From: CBFGTJ01 sp965651815
Lineage (GTDB): Bacteria; Actinomycetota; Acidimicrobiia; Acidimicrobiales; Microtrichaceae
DNA length: 10,683 bases
Direction: 5' to 3'
Assembly (NCBI GenBank): GCA_965651815.1
Contig: CBFGTJ010000107.1
Coordinates: 1 to 10,683 of the forward strand
A program made the translations under genes and the position numbers. Of the stretch, positions 1 through 5,797 are shown piece by piece (the first letter of the stretch is position 1; every line of letters begins with the position of its first letter). A model generated the notes under the pieces. That model saw nothing but the letters and a program-made list of their open reading frames with translations. It was not told the DNA's origin and made no database searches.

Positions 1-775
1 GGAGCAGGATCTGGTGACGGGTGAACGACACCATCTCGAGCGCCATGTCGGTGTCGCGGATCCGGGACTCCGAGGCGGAGAGGTTCTCCGTGGTGACCTG
101 CAGGTTCGCGATGGTCGACTCGAAGCGGTTCTGGAACGCACCGAGCTTGCCGCGGGTGTCCGAGACCTGGGCGATCGCGGCGTCGATCGCCGTGATGGCC
201 GCACCGGCATCCGTGGTGACGTCGATGTCGATCACGTCCGGGTCACCGGGGTTCGCGCCAGCGGTGGCGAGGCCCAGCGACACGGCCGAGGCCGCCGCGA
301 TGTTGATCGTGAGGGTGTCGCCCTCGTCCGCACCGACCTGGAAGTCGCCGGCGAAGGAGCCGTCCAGCAGCTTCTGCGCACCGAACTTCGTGGTGTCGGA
401 GATGCGGGTGATCTCCTCGGTCAGCTGCTCGATCTCCGTCTGCGCAGCGGCACGAGCGCTGGCGTCGTTGGAGCCGGTGTTCGCCGCCTGCACGGCCAGG
501 TCACGCATGCGGTTGAGCATGGTGTGGACCTCGTTCAGGGCGCCCTCAGCGGTCTGCACGACCGAGATGCCGTCCTGGGCGTTGCGGGTGGCCTGACGGA
601 GCCCGGAGACCTGCGCACGCAGACCCTGGCTGATGACGAGGCCGGCGGCGTCGTCAGCCGCACGGTTGATCCGGAACCCGGACGAGAGCTTCTCGAGGCT
701 CTTGCCCATCGCCGTGTTGGTGGTGGACAGGTTCCGGTAGGCGTTGAACGCCTGGATGTTCTGGTTGATGCGCAT
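1..775 (-). CDS. fliC: Flagellin, 3' end cut off by window edge
   Basis: Structural subunit of the flagellar filament, exported through the flagellar type III system and polymerised beyond the hook. The visible 258 residues start MRINQNIQAF and contain the D0/D1 signature LSSGFRINRAADDAAGL (residues 31-46), the RNAQDGISVVQTAEGAL helix (64-80), and the C-terminal D1/D0 segment with SRIRDTDMALEM (237-248). About 20-30 residues of the C-terminal D0 helix should lie beyond position 1. Between the D1 halves there is only a short segment (about residues 140-205), so this is a minimal flagellin of roughly 280 residues with little or no D2/D3 domain. The N-terminal D1 helix keeps NRMRDLAVQAAN (88-99), the region bound by TLR5 in enterobacterial flagellins. 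The start is fixed by GGAGGAGA (782-789 on the complement), 6 nt before the ATG. The gene diverges from flgN and has its own candidate sigma-28 promoter. A flagellin paralogue elsewhere in the genome is possible. Confidence 0.97.
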   Translation of the reverse strand, partial: MRINQNIQAFNAYRNLSTTNTAMGKSLEKLSSGFRINRAADDAAGLVISQGLRAQVSGLRQATRNAQDGISVVQTAEGALNEVHTMLNRMRDLAVQAANTGSNDASARAAAQTEIEQLTEEITRISDTTKFGAQKLLDGSFAGDFQVGADEGDTLTINIAAASAVSLGLATAGANPGDPDVIDIDVTTDAGAAITAIDAAIAQVSDTRGKLGAFQNRFESTIANLQVTTENLSASESRIRDTDMALEMVSFTRHQILL

Positions 776-807
776 GCTCTTCTCCTCCGTGATCAGTAGC
801 CGTCTCA

Positions 808-824
808 CCACCCCGGTCGGGTGG
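808..824 (-). promoter_or_regulatory. Hairpin near the 5' end of the flagellin leader RNA
   Basis: Perfect 6-bp stem (CCACCC paired with GGGTGG) with a 5-nt loop. If transcription starts near 831 as predicted from the candidate promoter, the hairpin sits about 8 nt from the mRNA 5' end and ends about 18 nt before the Shine-Dalgarno sequence. A stabilising 5' hairpin is a reasonable reading. The SD itself is ACGGAGGAG, which contains the GGA core that CsrA recognises in flagellin leaders of other bacteria, but no csrA or fliW gene is in view. The structure is seen; the role is inferred. Confidence 0.35.
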
Positions 825-837
825 CGGCGCACTGGGC

Positions 838-864
838 TGGTCGGAGTCGGTGCACCCCCGATGA
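838..864 (-). promoter_or_regulatory. Candidate sigma-28 promoter of flagellin
   Basis: On the complement, TCAT (861-864) is followed after 15 nt by TCCGACCA (838-845). This resembles the sigma-28 consensus TAAA-N15-GCCGATAA in spacing and partly in sequence. It is preceded by the same GCCTCATCG block found in front of flgN. The predicted start is near 831, giving a leader of about 55 nt. A second, overlapping possibility is TCAC (890-893) with a 16-nt spacer and GGCGAA (868-873). Which of the two is used cannot be decided from sequence. Confidence 0.45.
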
Positions 865-955
865 GGCTTCGCCGGAACTTTTCGCAGAGGTGATCCGTTC
901 GGCCCACGCGGCGGGCCACCCGGCCCGGGGAAGTTCCGGGCACGAGGCCTCATCG
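859..955. repeat. Imperfect inverted repeat in the divergent fliC/flgN control region
   Basis: The left arm (859-880) and right arm (931-955) are inverted copies. Each reads AAGTTCCGG, then 4 nt (left) or 7 nt (right), then GCCTCATCG toward the gene it faces. The arms are separated by 50 nt. GCCTCATCG supplies the proposed -35 element on both sides, so the repeat looks like a duplicated upstream promoter block and not a terminator. The AAGTTCCGG element lies just upstream of each -35 and may be an activator site or an UP-like element. Confidence 0.6.
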
Positions 956-976
956 CCGGCACGGGCGCGCCGATTG
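949..976 (+). promoter_or_regulatory. Candidate sigma-28 promoter of the flgNKL operon
   Basis: CTCATC (949-954) contains TCAT, followed after exactly 15 nt by GCCGATTG (969-976). This matches the sigma-28 form TAAA-N15-GCCGATAA in spacing and in the GCCGAT core. The -10 element ends 6 nt before the ATG at 983, which places the transcript start at or next to the start codon. The shared CTCA core is also seen in front of the sigma gene (4792). Confidence 0.6.
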
Positions 977-982
977 ACGGGC

Positions 983-1543
983 ATGGCAACCGTGGACGAC
1001 CGCTCGTCGGGCGACGGCCCGATCGAACCGGAACTGGACCAGGCGCTCGGCGAGCTCAGCCACGTCCTGTGGCGCCTGCGCGACCTCACCTCCATCCTCG
1101 TGTACCGGCTCGAGGTGCAGCAGCTGGTGCTGCTCGCCGGCCGTGTGCGCTGGGTCGACCTCGCCACCGAGGACGTCGACCGCTGCCTCGAGGCGATCCG
1201 CCGCGAGGAGCGCACCCGGGCGGAGGTGGTGGAGCAGCTCGCGCCGATGCTGGGCACCGCGCCCGACGCGTCGCTGCGCCAGCTGTGCGAGGCGGCGCCG
1301 TCGCCGTGGGACGTCGTGCTGGCCGAGCACCAGAGCGAGTTCCTCACGCTCTCCGCCGAGGCCGAGGACGCGGCCCGCGGCAACCGCGAACTGCTGCACC
1401 AGGGCCTGGCCGAGGTGCGGGAGTTCATCGACACGATGAAGGGCCGTGCCGTCGAGGCGGCCGGCGAGGAGGGCTACGGCGCCCTCGGCGGGGCCAGTTC
1501 GCCCGCGCCGGCGTCGGCGGTCCTCGTGGACAGGGACGTCTGA
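983..1543 (+). CDS. flgN: FlgN-type flagellar export chaperone
   Basis: Cytosolic chaperone expected to bind the C-terminal helices of FlgK and FlgL and deliver them to the flagellar export apparatus. It has 186 residues and is almost entirely helical. The leucine-rich amphipathic stretch LGELSHVLWRLRDLTSILVYRL (22-43, interrupted by charged positions) and the C-terminal helix around RGNRELLHQGLAEVREFID (132-150) have the layout of the FlgN family. FlgN proteins are poorly conserved, so the call leans partly on its place directly before flgK, the usual order. The ATG at 983 was chosen because the proposed -10 element at 969-976 rules out the upstream in-frame ATG at 821 and because the extra N-terminal residues are low-complexity. 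The tail after residue 152 is Ala/Gly-rich and probably disordered. The stop lies 3 nt before flgK. No flgM gene precedes it. Confidence 0.85.
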   Translation: MATVDDRSSGDGPIEPELDQALGELSHVLWRLRDLTSILVYRLEVQQLVLLAGRVRWVDLATEDVDRCLEAIRREERTRAEVVEQLAPMLGTAPDASLRQLCEAAPSPWDVVLAEHQSEFLTLSAEAEDAARGNRELLHQGLAEVREFIDTMKGRAVEAAGEEGYGALGGASSPAPASAVLVDRDV

Positions 1544-1546
1544 GAC

Positions 1547-2965
1547 ATGTCGAGCTTCGGAGCACTCACCACCGCGCTGAGCGGCCTGCTGACCCACCGG
1601 CGGGCGCTGGACGTGGTGGGCCACAACATCGCGAACGTCGACACCGCCGGGTACAGCCGCCGGCGGGCCGACCTGACGGCGACGGGCCAGTCCGTGGTCC
1701 CCGCCCTGTGGGCCCGGTCGACGAGCACCGGCAACGGGGTGGCCGTCGAGGGCATCACGCGCATCCGGGACGAGTTCCTGGAGCGCCAGGCGTACTCGGC
1801 GCACGGCGCGGCCTCCCGCCTGCGGGTCGAGGCCCAGCAGCTCGGCCGCATCGAGCAGACGCTGCCGGAGCCGTCCGACGTCGGCCTCGCCGCCCAGCTC
1901 AACGACTTCTGGGCCGGGTGGGACGACGTCGCGAACAACCCGGGCAGCATGGCCGGCCGGATCGCGGTGCTGCAGCACGGCGCCACGGTCGCCTCGAGCC
2001 TCAACCGCGTCGACGCGGAGCTGCGCGACCTGCGGTCCTCGGCGCTCGGCGAGCTCGAGTCGCTGATCGCCGAGGTCAACTCGATGGCGGCCAACATCGC
2101 CGAGCTGAACGGCGCGGTGAGCCGTGCGGTCGCCGCGGGCCTCGACCCGCACGACCTGTCCGACCAGCGCGACGAGCTGGTGCTCCAGCTCTCCAAGAAG
2201 ATCGGGATCGAGACGCGGCCCGGCGAGCACGGCACCGTGGACGTCCTGCTCGGCGGCAGCTCACTCGTGCGTGGCACGAAGGCGCAGGCCCTCCAGGTGA
2301 CCGAGCCCGAACCGCTCGGGCCGCCGCACGCGGGGACCGGGCTGGACCGCGTCGAGGTCCAGTGGGCGATCGACGGCTACCCGGCGTCGGTGCGCTCCGG
2401 TGAGGCCGCCGGCCTGCTCGAGACCCTCAACGAGCACGTGCCGCGCGCGATCGGCGAGCTCGACGCCGTCGCCGCCGCGATGGTGGCCACCGTCAACGCG
2501 CTGCACTCGGCGGGCCAGGGGCTCGACCCGGTGGCGGACGTGAACCTGACGTTCTGGGATCCCGCGGGGACCACCGCCGCGACGATCCGGATCTCCGCGG
2601 ACGTCGAGGGCCAGCCCTCGCGCATCGCGGCCGCTGCGGCCGGTGCGGGCGCGCTCGACGCGAGCGTGGCGCAGCAGATCGCCCAGCTGTTCGCCGACCC
2701 CGCGGGGCCGAACGCCGCCTACGAGACGATGATCGGGCGCCTGGCCGTCCAGACGCAGTCGACGGCCCGCCGCTCCGACATCCAGCAGGACGTCGCGCTC
2801 CGCGCCGATGACCAGCGGCTCTCCGTGTCGGGGGTGAACCTCGACGAGGAGCTCACCGCGCTCATCGCGTCGCAGCGCGCCTACGAGGCCTCGGCACGGC
2901 TGATGACCGCCGTGGACGAGGCGCTGGACACGCTCGTCAACAGGACAGGACTCGTCGGACGATGA
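1547..2965 (+). CDS. flgK: Flagellar hook-associated protein 1 (FlgK)
   Basis: First junction protein between hook and filament, secreted through the flagellar exporter after hook completion. It has 472 residues, somewhat shorter than the roughly 505-550 of well-studied FlgK proteins, with the shortfall in the central variable region. The N-terminus shows the rod/hook-family signature: ALTTALSGLLTHRRALDVVG followed by HNIANVDTAGYSRRR (residues 8-40). The C-terminal D0 helix carries SGVNLDEELTALIASQRAYE (about 428-447) and then SARLMTAVDEALDTLVN, as in the FlgK/FlgE C-terminal domain. The gene starts 3 nt after the flgN stop and its last codons overlap the flgL start by ATGA, so it is translated as part of an flgN-flgK-flgL operon. 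The weak GGGAC in the end of flgN is the only SD-like sequence, consistent with translational coupling. Confidence 0.97.
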   Translation: MSSFGALTTALSGLLTHRRALDVVGHNIANVDTAGYSRRRADLTATGQSVVPALWARSTSTGNGVAVEGITRIRDEFLERQAYSAHGAASRLRVEAQQLGRIEQTLPEPSDVGLAAQLNDFWAGWDDVANNPGSMAGRIAVLQHGATVASSLNRVDAELRDLRSSALGELESLIAEVNSMAANIAELNGAVSRAVAAGLDPHDLSDQRDELVLQLSKKIGIETRPGEHGTVDVLLGGSSLVRGTKAQALQVTEPEPLGPPHAGTGLDRVEVQWAIDGYPASVRSGEAAGLLETLNEHVPRAIGELDAVAAAMVATVNALHSAGQGLDPVADVNLTFWDPAGTTAATIRISADVEGQPSRIAAAAAGAGALDASVAQQIAQLFADPAGPNAAYETMIGRLAVQTQSTARRSDIQQDVALRADDQRLSVSGVNLDEELTALIASQRAYEASARLMTAVDEALDTLVNRTGLVGR

Positions 2966-3861
2966 ACCGCATCACCTCCACCACGTCGAACCGCCGGATG
3001 CTCAACGACCTGGCGACCGCGCAGCGCTCGCTGCTGCGGGCCCAGAGCCGGCTCAGCTCCGGCAGGGAGCTCGAACGGGCCTCCGACGGCCCCGCACGCG
3101 CGCTGGCTGCGCTGGACCACCGTGCGCAGCTGCGCCGCTCGGAGCAGATGCAGCGGAACGCGAGCGACGCCCGTGGCTGGCTCGTCGCCGCCGACACCGC
3201 GCTCACCTCCGCCGTGCAGGAGATGACCCGCGCCCGAACCCTGGTCATCAGCGCGAACTCGGGTGCGTCGGACCCCAACGCACGCAAGGCGATCGCGGAC
3301 GACCTGCGGGCCCTGCGCGAGGGGTTGGTGCAGCTCGCGAACTCCAAGTACCTGAACCGGCCGATCTTCGCCGGGAACGCGGACGTGCCGAACGCGTACG
3401 CACCCGACGGCACCTACCTCGGCGACGACGGGGTGGTCCTCCGGCCGGTCGCCGAGTCGGTCACCTTGCAGGTCAACCGCACCGGTCCCGCGGTGTTCGG
3501 GACCTCCAACCCCGGGGATCCGATGTCGGGCAACGTGTTCGAGCGACTGGACGCCGTCATCGCGGCGGTCGAGGCCGGCGACCACGCGGCGATGACCTCC
3601 GCGCTGAGCGCCCTGGACGAGGCCACCGACCTCATCGAGGCCGCCCAGGTCGAGCTGGGCGCCCGCGCCAAGCAGGTCGAGGACGTCGCGGCGCGCACCG
3701 AGATCCTCGACATCGACCGCCGCCAGGCGCTGTCGGAGCTCGAGGACGTCGACGTCGCGCAGGCGCTCATCGACGTGCGCGCCCGGGAGTTCACCTACCA
3801 GGCGGCGCTCAGCTCGGCGGCCCGGGTGATGCAGGCGTCGCTGCTCGACTTCCTGCGCTGA
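2962..3861 (+). CDS. flgL: Flagellar hook-associated protein 3 (FlgL)
   Basis: Second hook-filament junction protein, which sits on FlgK and receives the first flagellin subunits. It has 299 residues, the usual FlgL length. The flagellin-like N-terminal D0/D1 region reads NRRMLNDLATAQRSLLRAQS, then RLSSGRELERASDGPARALA (about 10-49). KYLNRPIFAGNAD (about 129-141) corresponds to the conserved 'yiFaG' motif of FlgL, and VDVAQALIDVRAREFTYQAA (about 263-282) is the C-terminal helix that mimics flagellin. Its ATG overlaps the flgK stop (ATGA), so expression is coupled. In many bacteria fliW and csrA follow flgL; here a convergent regulator gene follows after 12 bp. Confidence 0.97.
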   Translation: MNRITSTTSNRRMLNDLATAQRSLLRAQSRLSSGRELERASDGPARALAALDHRAQLRRSEQMQRNASDARGWLVAADTALTSAVQEMTRARTLVISANSGASDPNARKAIADDLRALREGLVQLANSKYLNRPIFAGNADVPNAYAPDGTYLGDDGVVLRPVAESVTLQVNRTGPAVFGTSNPGDPMSGNVFERLDAVIAAVEAGDHAAMTSALSALDEATDLIEAAQVELGARAKQVEDVAARTEILDIDRRQALSELEDVDVAQALIDVRAREFTYQAALSSAARVMQASLLDFLR

Positions 3862-3868
3862 CGGCCTC

Positions 3869-3884
3869 CGGGCTCAGCCGCCCG
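3869..3884. terminator. Weak candidate bidirectional terminator between convergent genes
   Basis: A 5-bp GC stem (CGGGC with GCCCG) around a 6-nt loop lies between flgL and the PAS-LuxR gene and overlaps the stop codon of the latter. There is no T-tract on either side, so any termination function is uncertain. It is listed because the two transcription units converge here with only 12 bp between stop codons. Confidence 0.2.
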
Positions 3885-4584
3885 CCGCGTGCGCGATGCG
3901 GCGCATGAGCTCGGTCTTCGACCGCACGCCCATCTTCCGGTAGATGACCTTCAGGTGGGAGCGCACCGTGTGCTCGCTCACGTGGAGCTGCATCGCGGTG
4001 GCCGCGACGCTGTAGCCCTGGATGAACGCGTCGAGCACCTCCCGCTGGCGCGGGGTGAGCTCGCGGAGCGCCGCGGGCGGCATCGCGCCGGGGCGCACCC
4101 AGGTGACCGGTGCGTGCACGCCGAGCGCCTGCAGCTCCCACGCGATGTTGCGCAGGCCGGTCTCGAGCACGCTCACCCGCTCCCGGAGCGGGTCGCCCGG
4201 CACCGGGCCGCCGTCGAGCTCGAGGCGCGGCGCCGCGATGTGCAGCGAGTAGCGCATGTGGCAGCACACGGTCACCCGCACCGGCAGCCGGCGCCCCGAC
4301 ACGTGGGCGTAGGCGGTGTCGATCCACGGCGGTGGAGCGCCCTCCTCCTCGCAGTCCGCGAGCCGGACCAGCTCGAGGAGGCGTTCGACGTCCTCGGCCG
4401 GCCAGTAGTCGTACGGGGGCTCGGACCCGGCGAGCTCGTCGGACCCACGTCCGATCAGTCGCTCCGCCACGGGGTTCAACCTCAGGATCGTGCCCGCCGG
4501 GTCGGTGACGACGATCGCGTCCGACAGCGACGCCAGCACGGCGGCCGTGCGCCTGTCGATCGAGGCGTCCCACAGGTCGTTCAT
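3874..4584 (-). CDS. PAS-domain LuxR-type transcriptional regulator
   Basis: A DNA-binding regulator of 236 residues, probably a one-component sensor. The N-terminal PAS domain spans about residues 12-118: LSDAIVVTDPAGTILRLNPV (19-38) and the PPYDYWPAEDVERLL segment (56-70) are characteristic. Three cysteines (78, 107, 108) could in principle bind a cofactor or sense redox state, but no cofactor motif is evident. A short helix (133-155) links to a GerE/LuxR helix-turn-helix at 174-232, with LTPRQREVLDAFIQG (176-190) and SEHTVRSHLKVIYRKMGV (203-220). There is no phospho-receiver or acyl-homoserine-lactone domain. The ATG at 4584 has a G-rich SD and begins just before the PAS domain; reading further upstream enters non-coding-like sequence. 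It sits between flgL and the divergent sigma-28 gene, suggesting a role in motility control. Its ligand and targets are unknown. Confidence 0.9.
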   Translation of the reverse strand: MNDLWDASIDRRTAAVLASLSDAIVVTDPAGTILRLNPVAERLIGRGSDELAGSEPPYDYWPAEDVERLLELVRLADCEEEGAPPPWIDTAYAHVSGRRLPVRVTVCCHMRYSLHIAAPRLELDGGPVPGDPLRERVSVLETGLRNIAWELQALGVHAPVTWVRPGAMPPAALRELTPRQREVLDAFIQGYSVAATAMQLHVSEHTVRSHLKVIYRKMGVRSKTELMRRIAHAAGG

Positions 4585-4586
4585 GT

Positions 4587-4620
4587 CCCCCTCGCTCCCC
4601 GGCCGACCCCTCCCTTCCCC
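4587..4620 (-). promoter_or_regulatory. Five-tract G-rich leader (G-quadruplex candidate) over the PAS-LuxR ribosome binding site
   Basis: In the mRNA sense the 34 nt just before the start codon hold G-tracts at 4617-4620, 4612-4614, 4607-4610, 4597-4600 and 4587-4591, with loops of 2, 1, 6 and 5 nt. This meets the usual G3+N1-7 pattern for a quadruplex and includes one spare tract. The last tract is part of the Shine-Dalgarno region, so folding would compete with ribosome binding. In a genome this GC-rich some G-runs arise by chance; structure and function are inference. Confidence 0.4.
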
Positions 4621-4687
4621 TCGGAGACCGACCCCGTCCTGCGGCCCGGAACGGTATTCGGCGCTCCCCGCCGTGCCCACTCCGCGT

Positions 4688-4780
4688 GACCGATCGGTGG
4701 GGCCTTTCACCGGGCCGTGCCCACGTAGGGTGGCCGAACCCCCGCGAGGGGGCCGTTCCGACCGATCCGTTGGACCGTTC
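4688..4780. repeat. 21-bp direct repeat pair upstream of the sigma-28 gene
   Basis: Copy 1 (4688-4708) begins GACCGATCGGT and copy 2 (4760-4780) begins GACCGATCCGT. Both continue with a GG-CC-TTC-like half, and about 17 of 21 positions agree. The copies are offset by 72 bp, close to seven helical turns. Copy 1 contains a perfect 10-bp palindrome (ACCGATCGGT, 4689-4698). Copy 2 ends 11 bp before the proposed -35 element of the sigma gene, a typical place for an activator site. An extra CCGTTC occurs 22 bp before the one in copy 2. The divergent PAS-LuxR protein is the obvious candidate to bind here, but this is inferred from position only. Confidence 0.5.
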
Positions 4781-4791
4781 GACCCATCTTG

Positions 4792-4819
4792 CTCAAGAGC
4801 GGGTCGCTCCGGCCGAAGC
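4792..4819 (+). promoter_or_regulatory. Candidate sigma-28 promoter of the sigma gene operon
   Basis: CTCAAG (4792-4797) holds TCAA, followed after exactly 15 nt by GCCGAAGC (4812-4819). The spacing matches the sigma-28 consensus TAAA-N15-GCCGATAA and the -10 core GCCGA is intact. The predicted start is near 4826, leaving a leader of about 68 nt. Since the downstream gene itself encodes a sigma-28-type factor, this suggests positive autoregulation. A second, housekeeping promoter for first activation would be expected but is not evident. Confidence 0.55.
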
Positions 4820-4893
4820 AATTGCCCGAGGCTCGACCGGCGAAGGATGAACACCGTTCGCCAGCCGGTCCATCGACCCAAGGGAGTTGCAGA

Positions 4894-5793
4894 ATGGAAT
4901 CCGACCGCGCAGCGCTGATCGAGCGACACCTCCCGCTCGTGGAGCAGATCGTGCTGCGCGTCTCGGGGTCCTTCCCCCGCTTCGTCGACCGCTCCGAGCT
5001 GGTCTCGGCGGGCATGCTCGGGCTGGTCGAGGCCGCCGAGCGCTTCGACGCCGACCGCGGCGTGCCCTTCGCCGGCTACGCCGTGCAGCGCATCCGCGGC
5101 GCCGTCCTCGACGTCGCCCGCTCGGAGGACTGGTCCCCCCGCTCGACCCGCCAGCTGGCCCGCCAGGTCGAGGACGCCACCCAGGAGCTGGCCCGCGAGC
5201 ACCGCTGCAGCCCGGACGACCACCAGATCTCCGAGCGGCTCGAGATCCCCGTCGAGGAGCTCCGGCGGATGCGCGAGCGGATCAACCACGGCATGGCGCG
5301 TGCGCTGGACAGCCGCCAGGAGCTGGACCGCCAGGACGACGACGACCAGCTCGTGGACCGCACCACCCCGGACCTGGACGAGCTGCTCGAGGACCGCGAG
5401 ATGCACGGCTACCTGCGCGCCGCGCTGGGCTCGCTGTCGGAGCGCCACCGGATCGTGATCGTCGGCCTGTACCTCGAGGGCCGGTCGTTCGAGGAGATCG
5501 CGGAGCTCCTCGGCGTCACCCCGTCGCGGGTGTCGCAGCTGCGGTCGGACGCGCTGGAGATCATCCGCCACGGCATCGAGTCGCAGTTCCGCGAGCAGCA
5601 GCCGGCGGGCAAGCCCAAGGGGCGGGTGGCCATCCGCCAGGCCCGCTACGCGGCCGAGATCGCCCGCCGCTCCGACTTCCGGGGCCGCCTGTCGGCGGGC
5701 ACCGCCTGGCCGACGGACCCGACGGACCCGGTGGACACCGCGCTCGACATCGAGCGCAGCGCCGACGGGGCGGAGCTGGCGAGCACCGCCTGA
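4894..5793 (+). CDS. fliA: RNA polymerase sigma factor, FliA/WhiG (sigma-28) type
   Basis: Directs RNA polymerase to late flagellar promoters, here probably those of fliC, flgNKL and its own gene. It has 299 residues: region 2 (about 5-80, with LVSAGMLGLVEAAERFDADR at 36-55 and FAGYAVQRIRGAVLD at 59-73), region 3 (about 85-140, AREHRCSPDDHQISERL), and region 4 (about 174-228, LSERHRIVIVGLYLEGRSFE then EIAELLGVTPSRVSQLRSDA at 201-220). There is no region 1.1, as usual for the group. The ATG at 4894 was chosen for AGGGAG (4881-4886), 7 nt upstream; the longer in-frame start at 4789 would overlap the promoter. Unusual is a tail of about 70 residues after region 4 (230-299): first basic (PAGKPKGRVAIRQARYAAEI), then acidic and low-complexity, including a 9-nt tandem repeat (5710-5736). 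E. coli FliA ends soon after region 4. The PilZ gene follows after 4 nt. No anti-sigma FlgM gene is in view. Confidence 0.93.
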   Translation: MESDRAALIERHLPLVEQIVLRVSGSFPRFVDRSELVSAGMLGLVEAAERFDADRGVPFAGYAVQRIRGAVLDVARSEDWSPRSTRQLARQVEDATQELAREHRCSPDDHQISERLEIPVEELRRMRERINHGMARALDSRQELDRQDDDDQLVDRTTPDLDELLEDREMHGYLRAALGSLSERHRIVIVGLYLEGRSFEEIAELLGVTPSRVSQLRSDALEIIRHGIESQFREQQPAGKPKGRVAIRQARYAAEIARRSDFRGRLSAGTAWPTDPTDPVDTALDIERSADGAELASTA

Positions 5794-5797
5794 CGGC

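Noticed and set aside
821..982. Longer N-terminus for FlgN from an upstream in-frame ATG
   Set aside because: The extension would run through the inverted repeat and the proposed promoter, lacks an SD, and adds residues not expected for a FlgN protein.
950..2230. 426-residue open frame on the minus strand opposite flgN and flgK
   Set aside because: Shadow of conserved coding sequence; low-complexity Arg/Ala/Gly-rich translation and no RBS support.
4655..4662. GCCGAATA on the complement, a good sigma-28-like -10 upstream of the PAS-LuxR gene
   Set aside because: No TCA- or TAAA-like -35 element lies about 15 nt upstream; the nearest TCAC is 23 nt away. Kept out of the feature list, though it would be worth a look if the regulator proves sigma-28 dependent.
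4789..4893. Longer N-terminus for the sigma factor
   Set aside because: The ATG at 4894 has AGGGAG at ideal distance and gives the normal start before region 2; the extension would overlap the candidate promoter.
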